DNA from: an uncultured bacterium
GTDB taxonomy: Bacteria > Bacteroidota > Bacteroidia > Bacteroidales > Muribaculaceae
DNA: 64,000 nt
Direction: 5' to 3'
NCBI GenBank assembly: GCA_905214715.1
Contig: CAJMMT010000008.1
Span: 52,531 to 116,530 of the forward strand
Both the position numbers and the translations under genes were made by a program. Positions 60,143-64,000 of this stretch are shown piece by piece (the stretch's first letter is position 1; every line of letters starts with the position of its first letter). Below the pieces are notes generated by a model. That model saw nothing but the letters and a program-made list of their open reading frames with translations. It made no database searches and had not been told where the DNA came from.

Positions 60143-61534
60143 ATGATTACCGTTGAGAACGCACCGTTGACATGGCGTCATATCCGGATAGTGGCGGTCG
60201 CATCCATGGGACAGATGATCGGTACGGCCGTTGCCACTATAGTGAGCGTCATTATCCCTATGATTCAGATTCTCGGTCATCCGGAACTCGCCTCTTGGGA
60301 ACAAGGTCTGCTGGGAGCTGTCGACCTTATAGGTATAGCCGTAGGTGCGGCAGTTCTGGGCAAGCTGAGCAATCGATACGGATACTTGCTGTTTTTCAGG
60401 CTGTGTCCTGTACTGGTGATGATTTCGGCTTTGGTATGTATCTTCATGCCATACATACCGGTTACTTTCATATCTTTGTTCATTATGGGTTTCGCCATAG
60501 GTGGCGAGTACAGTCTTGACTCGGATTACGTGTCAGAACTCATGCCTGTGAAATGGCGTTCGGTAATGGTAGGCGTAACCAAGGCGGCCAGTGCTCTCGG
60601 CAATATAATAGTGGCCGGTGTCGCCTATCTTCTTATAGTACATTGGCAGAATGCGGACAACTGGCCGAAATTGATGTGGCTTATGGTCGCTTTCGGGGGC
60701 ATAATGATTCTTAGCCGAATACGCTTCGCATCCTCTCCGAAGTGGCTGCTTGAGCATGGCCGGAGGAAAGAGGCTGCCCGTGCTTTGAGAATTCTTCTCG
60801 GTCCCGGCGTAGCTCTTTCTCAGGAATCACTTTCTATACCGTCTGCAAAGAATGTGGAATCTGTAAAAAGTTCCGACATTCCTTTCGGTAGATTCATAAT
60901 GAAAAACATCAGGCAGATAATCCTGACCGGCATACCCTGGGCTTGCGAAGGATTGGGTGTATATGGAATAGGTGTGTTTCTTCCGGTACTTGTCCTCGCG
61001 CTTGGAATCACCCACGATTCCGCCGATATTTCCCAAATAATGCACGTCGCTTCCTCTGTGGAGATAACCTTCTGGATAAGCTGTATAATACTGCCCGGAT
61101 TCATAATCGGTTTGCTGATTATAAGGAAACTGCGCAGCACGGTGCAGATGGCCTGGGGTTTTTATCTGAGCGCTTTCTCCATGACAGTATTGTTGCTGGC
61201 CTTCCATTTCAAGTGGGAATCGTGGATTCTCATAGCCGCATTCATGGCGTTTGAACTTTTCCTCAACGCCGGTCCTCACCTTATAACTTATGTGCTCCCC
61301 CCGGAAGTCTATCCGGTATCGGACCGTAGTCTGGGCAGCGGGATCGCGGCCAGCATGGGCAAAATCGGAGCGGTGCTTGCCGTGTTCTTTATTCCGGTCA
61401 TTCTACGGCAGGGAGGTGTCATGGCTGTATTGGCGGTATCGGTAGCCGTTATGGTCATAGGCGGAGTCGTCACCTCGGTTTTCGGGCCAAAAGTGTTGCC
61501 TGCGGGGAAAAAAACTGATAAAAGAGAACATTGA
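60143..61534 (+). CDS. MFS transporter
   Basis: The 463-residue protein has twelve predicted membrane segments. The loop LGKLSNRYGYLLFF (about 70-83) and the N-terminal block GAVDLIGIAVGAAVLGKLSNR resemble MFS motif A. FIMGFAIGGEYSLDSDYVSELMPVKWRS (about 115-142) is typical of the sugar/organic-ion porter group, as in SV2 or metabolite:H+ symporters. Substrate unknown. It starts 11 bases after the urea transporter, so cotranscription is likely. Confidence 0.85.
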   Translation: MITVENAPLTWRHIRIVAVASMGQMIGTAVATIVSVIIPMIQILGHPELASWEQGLLGAVDLIGIAVGAAVLGKLSNRYGYLLFFRLCPVLVMISALVCIFMPYIPVTFISLFIMGFAIGGEYSLDSDYVSELMPVKWRSVMVGVTKAASALGNIIVAGVAYLLIVHWQNADNWPKLMWLMVAFGGIMILSRIRFASSPKWLLEHGRRKEAARALRILLGPGVALSQESLSIPSAKNVESVKSSDIPFGRFIMKNIRQIILTGIPWACEGLGVYGIGVFLPVLVLALGITHDSADISQIMHVASSVEITFWISCIILPGFIIGLLIIRKLRSTVQMAWGFYLSAFSMTVLLLAFHFKWESWILIAAFMAFELFLNAGPHLITYVLPPEVYPVSDRSLGSGIAASMGKIGAVLAVFFIPVILRQGGVMAVLAVSVAVMVIGGVVTSVFGPKVLPAGKKTDKREH

Positions 61535-61603
61535 AGACAATATAGTAGCTTTTTATTACGATAAAAGATTGTTGACAAGTATACTCAAAACAACTACCGC
61601 ATC

Positions 61604-62164
61604 ATGAAACTGAATATTAAAAACATGGTATGCCGCCATTGTGTGGAATGCGTGCGCCGGGTGCTTTCCGATGTGCTGCATCTTACTGTAAAATCCGTGG
61701 AACTGGGAGCTGCCGAGATAGAAGGTGATGTAACGGAACACGGACTTGCGGAAATAAACAAAGCACTGAAGGCCGAAGGATTCGAACTTATACGTTCGCG
61801 CGACATGGAAATCATCGACAATATAAAAAGAACGTTGATAGACTACACCAGAAATGACAGCAAGCCACGTCGCGAAACGCTTCAGTCGTTACTTGACGGT
61901 AAATTCGGGTTGTCTTTTTCTTCTCTAAGCCGTCTTTTTTCCGAATATGAAGGCCGCAGTCTTGAGAACTATTATATAGGTCTGCGTGTCGAGCGGGTAA
62001 AGGAACTGATAAAGTACCGTAGACTCTCGCTATCGGAAATAGCTTATATGACAGGGTATTCCTCCGAGGCTCATCTGTCGCGTCAGTTCAAGCAGACAAC
62101 AGGTCTTACACCGACGGCATTCAAGTCGATAGGCGGGAAACGCACTCCCCTTCCGGAGGTTTAG
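61604..62164 (+). CDS. HMA-AraC fusion metal-responsive regulator
   Basis: The 186-residue protein joins an N-terminal heavy-metal-associated fold (about 1-70; metal motif MVCRHCVECV with two CxxC-like pairs) to a C-terminal AraC-type helix-turn-helix (about 75-180; LSFSSLSRLFSEYEGRSLENYYIGLR and SEAHLSRQFKQTTGLTPTAFK). In Bacteroidota such fusions accompany the SO_0444-type Cu/Zn efflux permease, which is the next gene. It most likely senses the metal that the permease exports and activates it. Confidence 0.9.
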   Translation: MKLNIKNMVCRHCVECVRRVLSDVLHLTVKSVELGAAEIEGDVTEHGLAEINKALKAEGFELIRSRDMEIIDNIKRTLIDYTRNDSKPRRETLQSLLDGKFGLSFSSLSRLFSEYEGRSLENYYIGLRVERVKELIKYRRLSLSEIAYMTGYSSEAHLSRQFKQTTGLTPTAFKSIGGKRTPLPEV

Positions 62165-62226
62165 AGAGTAGTACAAATGTACGACACTCTTAGTTTGACA
62201 AATGGATTCATGGCGATGCAACAGAT

Positions 62227-62272
62227 TGTCGTAATTGTATAATACGGCAAAGATGTATCGGCACTATCTTTG
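62227..62272 (+). promoter_or_regulatory. Promoter and candidate operator of the efflux permease
   Basis: TATCTTTG at 62265-62272 matches the -7 box; no perfect -33 is present. Upstream, TGTCGTA (62227-62233) and TACGGCA (62243-62249) form an inverted repeat with one mismatch where an activator would bind. The HMA-AraC regulator is the obvious candidate. Confidence 0.5.
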
Positions 62273-62290
62273 CAATCAAAAAAGAACGTT

Positions 62291-63514
62291 ATGGAAGTGC
62301 TGGATTCATTGCTGTTCATGCTCAACGAAATGTCGCCTTATGTGCTGTTGGGTTTCCTGATAGCGGGACTCATGCATGCATTCGTGCCCCGAAGGACCAT
62401 GGCGAGACATTTGTCAGGCCGTGGTTGGAAGTCGGTAATCAAGGCCGCTCTGTTCGGCATTCCGTTGCCGTTATGTTCATGCGGAGTGCTTCCGACGGCG
62501 GTTGCCATGCGACGCGGCGGCGCCTCTAAGGCCGCCTCCACATCCTTTCTTATAGCGACACCTCAGACAGGTGTCGACAGTATAGCCGCCACATGGTCGT
62601 TGCTTGGTCCCGCTTTTGCGATTGTACGTCCGATAGCGGCATTGTGCACGTCGTTGCTCGGAGGAGTGGCTGTAGGTCAGGATGAGAAACGTGAACCCGT
62701 ACCTGAAGAGACCGCTTCGACTACCGAATGTGAATATACCCCTCACCTTTCTTTCTGGAGGAAATGTACAGATGCGTTACGTTATGGGTTTATTGACCTT
62801 GTAGGAAGCATCGGAGGTTGGCTTGTGGCCGGGCTTTTGATAGCGGCTCTTATTACGGTATACGTACCCGCCGATTTCCTCGCTGCAGCAGGTTCCCGGC
62901 CTATATTCTCGATGTTTGCGGTGCTGTTGATAGCCATACCTATGTATGTTTGCGCCACCGGATCCATACCCATTGCCCTCTCGTTGATAATGAAAGGGCT
63001 GTCTCCTGGTACCGCGCTCGTACTACTTATGGCCGGCCCGGCCGCCAATTTCGCTTCCTATACTCTCATATCCCGTGAGATGGGAAAACGCACGGCCCGT
63101 ATATACCTTGCTTCGATAATAGTCGGGGCGATCGGTTTCGGATTGTTGATAGACTATATATTGCCGACGGAATGGTTTGCCGTGGGGAAAGGCACGGCTA
63201 TGTGTCATCATGGAGAGGGTTTGACCCTTTTCCCGACGATATGTACTGTGGTTTTATGCTCGTTGCTGGTATTTACCTTAGTGAAGAATCATGTTCATAA
63301 ATCAAAAATATTCAATAATATGACAGTGGAATATAACATCAAGGGGATGAACTGTCCCCATTGTCAGGCAGCCGTGGCGAAGGCTATCGGCTCAGTCGAG
63401 GGAGTAACCGGTGTAGATGTGAATCTCTCTACAGGAGTGGCTAAGGTAGAGGGAACTCACGAAAGCGAAGCCGTGAAAAAAGCGGTGTCCGCCGCAGGGT
63501 TCGACGTGGCCTGA
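62291..63514 (+). CDS. SO_0444-family Cu/Zn efflux permease with C-terminal HMA domain
   Basis: From MEVLDSLLFML the protein has 407 residues. The permease part (about 1-330; DUF318/YraQ-like) shows FGIPLPLCSCGVLPTAVAMRRGGASKAAST (about 57-86, with the C-S-C motif). Its second half has IPMYVCATGSIPIALSLIMKGL and AGPAANFASYTLI. A linker leads to an HMA domain (about 342-407; GMNCPHCQAAVAKAI has the metal-binding CxxC). It exports copper or zinc, with the HMA tail delivering or sensing metal. The ATG at 62291 follows the -7 box at 62265-62272 by 18 bases. Confidence 0.9.
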   Translation: MEVLDSLLFMLNEMSPYVLLGFLIAGLMHAFVPRRTMARHLSGRGWKSVIKAALFGIPLPLCSCGVLPTAVAMRRGGASKAASTSFLIATPQTGVDSIAATWSLLGPAFAIVRPIAALCTSLLGGVAVGQDEKREPVPEETASTTECEYTPHLSFWRKCTDALRYGFIDLVGSIGGWLVAGLLIAALITVYVPADFLAAAGSRPIFSMFAVLLIAIPMYVCATGSIPIALSLIMKGLSPGTALVLLMAGPAANFASYTLISREMGKRTARIYLASIIVGAIGFGLLIDYILPTEWFAVGKGTAMCHHGEGLTLFPTICTVVLCSLLVFTLVKNHVHKSKIFNNMTVEYNIKGMNCPHCQAAVAKAIGSVEGVTGVDVNLSTGVAKVEGTHESEAVKKAVSAAGFDVA

Positions 63515-63634
63515 ATACTATCATCCATATACATCAGTTACACATTTTTTGAGTGCTTATATCGATTAAATTACTGAGTACCGGGCACATAAGCTCTATT
63601 TAAAAGAATCTGTGCAAAATTTTACATGAAAAAA

Positions 63635-63665
63635 TTTGTAGATTCACAGAAAATGCCTAAATTTG
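63635..63665 (+). promoter_or_regulatory. Promoter of the tRNA-Ala gene
   Basis: TTTG at 63635-63638 and TAAATTTG at 63658-63665 are 19 bases apart. The tRNA starts 23 bases further on. Confidence 0.75.
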
Positions 63666-63688
63666 CATTGTCAACCAAGACACTGCAT

Positions 63689-63762
63689 GGGGCATTAGCT
63701 CATCTGGCTAGAGCGTTTGACTGGCAGTCAAGAGGTGACCAGTTCGAGTCTGGTATGCTCCA
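63689..63762 (+). tRNA. tRNA-Ala (anticodon GGC)
   Basis: A complete cloverleaf of 74 bases is visible: acceptor GGGGCAT/ATGCTCC, D arm GCTC...GAGC, anticodon arm TTTGA CTGGCAG TCAAG with anticodon GGC, and T arm ACCAG TTCGAGT CTGGT. The discriminator is A and CCA is not encoded. It reads GCC and GCU alanine codons. Confidence 0.95.
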
Positions 63763-63775
63763 CTAAACTTAAGGC

Positions 63776-63818
63776 ATTGGGAATCAGAAATAAACAATCT
63801 GATTCCCAATATTTTTTT
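63776..63818 (+). terminator. Terminator of the tRNA-Ala gene
   Basis: ATTGGGAATCAGA and its exact complement form a 13-bp stem around nine bases, followed by ATTTTTTTG. Confidence 0.9.
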
Positions 63819-64000
63819 GTGTATATCCACTAACTTTAACTTCTATTATTAACAGATTTTTTAGGACATTTCCGGACATTTGCAGACAAATGCTTGTTGA
63901 TTGTTTCACCCAATGAAACATGATGAAATTTTATTATTTAATAATTAGGGTGTTCAGTTTGATGTTCCGAAAAAACATCATCCAAAACACCTGAAAATAT
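63819..64000. other. Sequence after the tRNA with no gene in view
   Basis: The last 182 bases are AT-rich, with short direct copies of GGACATTT at about 63864 and 63874, and GACAAATG just after. No open frame is supported. A mobile element could begin here, since tRNA 3' ends are common insertion sites, but no integrase is visible. Confidence 0.35.

Noticed and set aside
1..64000. CRISPR array
   Set aside because: Tandem repeats at 11278 and 15928 have no unique spacers, and no cas genes are present.
1..64000. Insertion sequences, rRNA operon, prophage
   Set aside because: No transposase, rRNA or structural phage genes were seen. The holin-like protein at 48104-48484 is a chromosomal membrane protein in a ytxH-prmA gene set.

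Overview
The window looks like chromosomal DNA of a gut Bacteroidales bacterium, most likely of the Muribaculaceae. Three things point there. Promoters follow the Bacteroidota plan (TTTG, about 20 bases, then TAnnTTTG) with no Shine-Dalgarno sequences. Secreted proteins carry type IX-style C-terminal tails. The set of small conserved families (DUF4924 beside prfC, DUF4922 beside a glycosyltransferase, GT3 glycogen synthase, HMA-AraC regulator) is typical of the order. The family-level placement is inference from gene content.

Bases 1-11.5 kb are an accessory island. It holds a DUF3791/DUF3990/DUF3791-like cassette, an orphan HigA-type regulator with a visible operator, a complete tyrosine recombinase bracketed by two different perfect 20-bp inverted repeats, a MntA/HepT pair whose hepT has an in-frame stop, an unknown AT-rich gene, a HipB/HipA pair with its operator, and a DUF3990 gene remnant. 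Three secreted proteins share one short C-terminal tail. Two of them lie in opposite orientation inside a perfect 209-bp inverted repeat that covers leader and signal peptide, an arrangement suited to switching which protein is expressed. A hairpin of one sequence family recurs five times in this island.

11.5-25 kb is core metabolism and repair: alpha-glucan phosphorylase and GT3 glycogen synthase, a secreted GH35 beta-galactosidase, a YeiH-type membrane protein, UvrA, a type B T9SS cargo protein and an XRE regulator. A gene-poor AT-rich gap of about 725 bases follows, with repeated TTGCAAAT-like motifs that match the regulator's own promoter palindrome.

26.7-31.7 kb is a compact operon, iorA-iorB-aminotransferase-CoA-transferase, which would ferment aromatic amino acids to aryl-acetyl-CoA and then aryl acetates. 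31.9-40.6 kb holds a Cys-pentad secreted protein, a large secreted Amidase_3/golvesin protein, transketolase, a GT2 enzyme and a DUF4922 HIT-like enzyme. 40.6-55.3 kb is housekeeping: MBL hydrolase, DUF4924, prfC, glnS, ECF sigma factor, prmA, small membrane proteins, MltF-like transglycosylase, umuC, rlmH, nadC, yraN and trmN6.

55.3-63.5 kb is a metal and urea transport region. An ECF Co/Ni transporter (CbiM-PDGLE, CbiQ, CbiO) with a trailing potassium-channel-like protein faces a urea transporter, an MFS carrier, an HMA-AraC regulator and an HMA-tailed Cu/Zn efflux permease. A mobile-element-like repeat related to the one beside the recombinase sits between the two arms. No urease genes are in view. 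The window ends with tRNA-Ala(GGC), its terminator, and about 180 bases with no gene. No rRNA, CRISPR array or transposase was seen.
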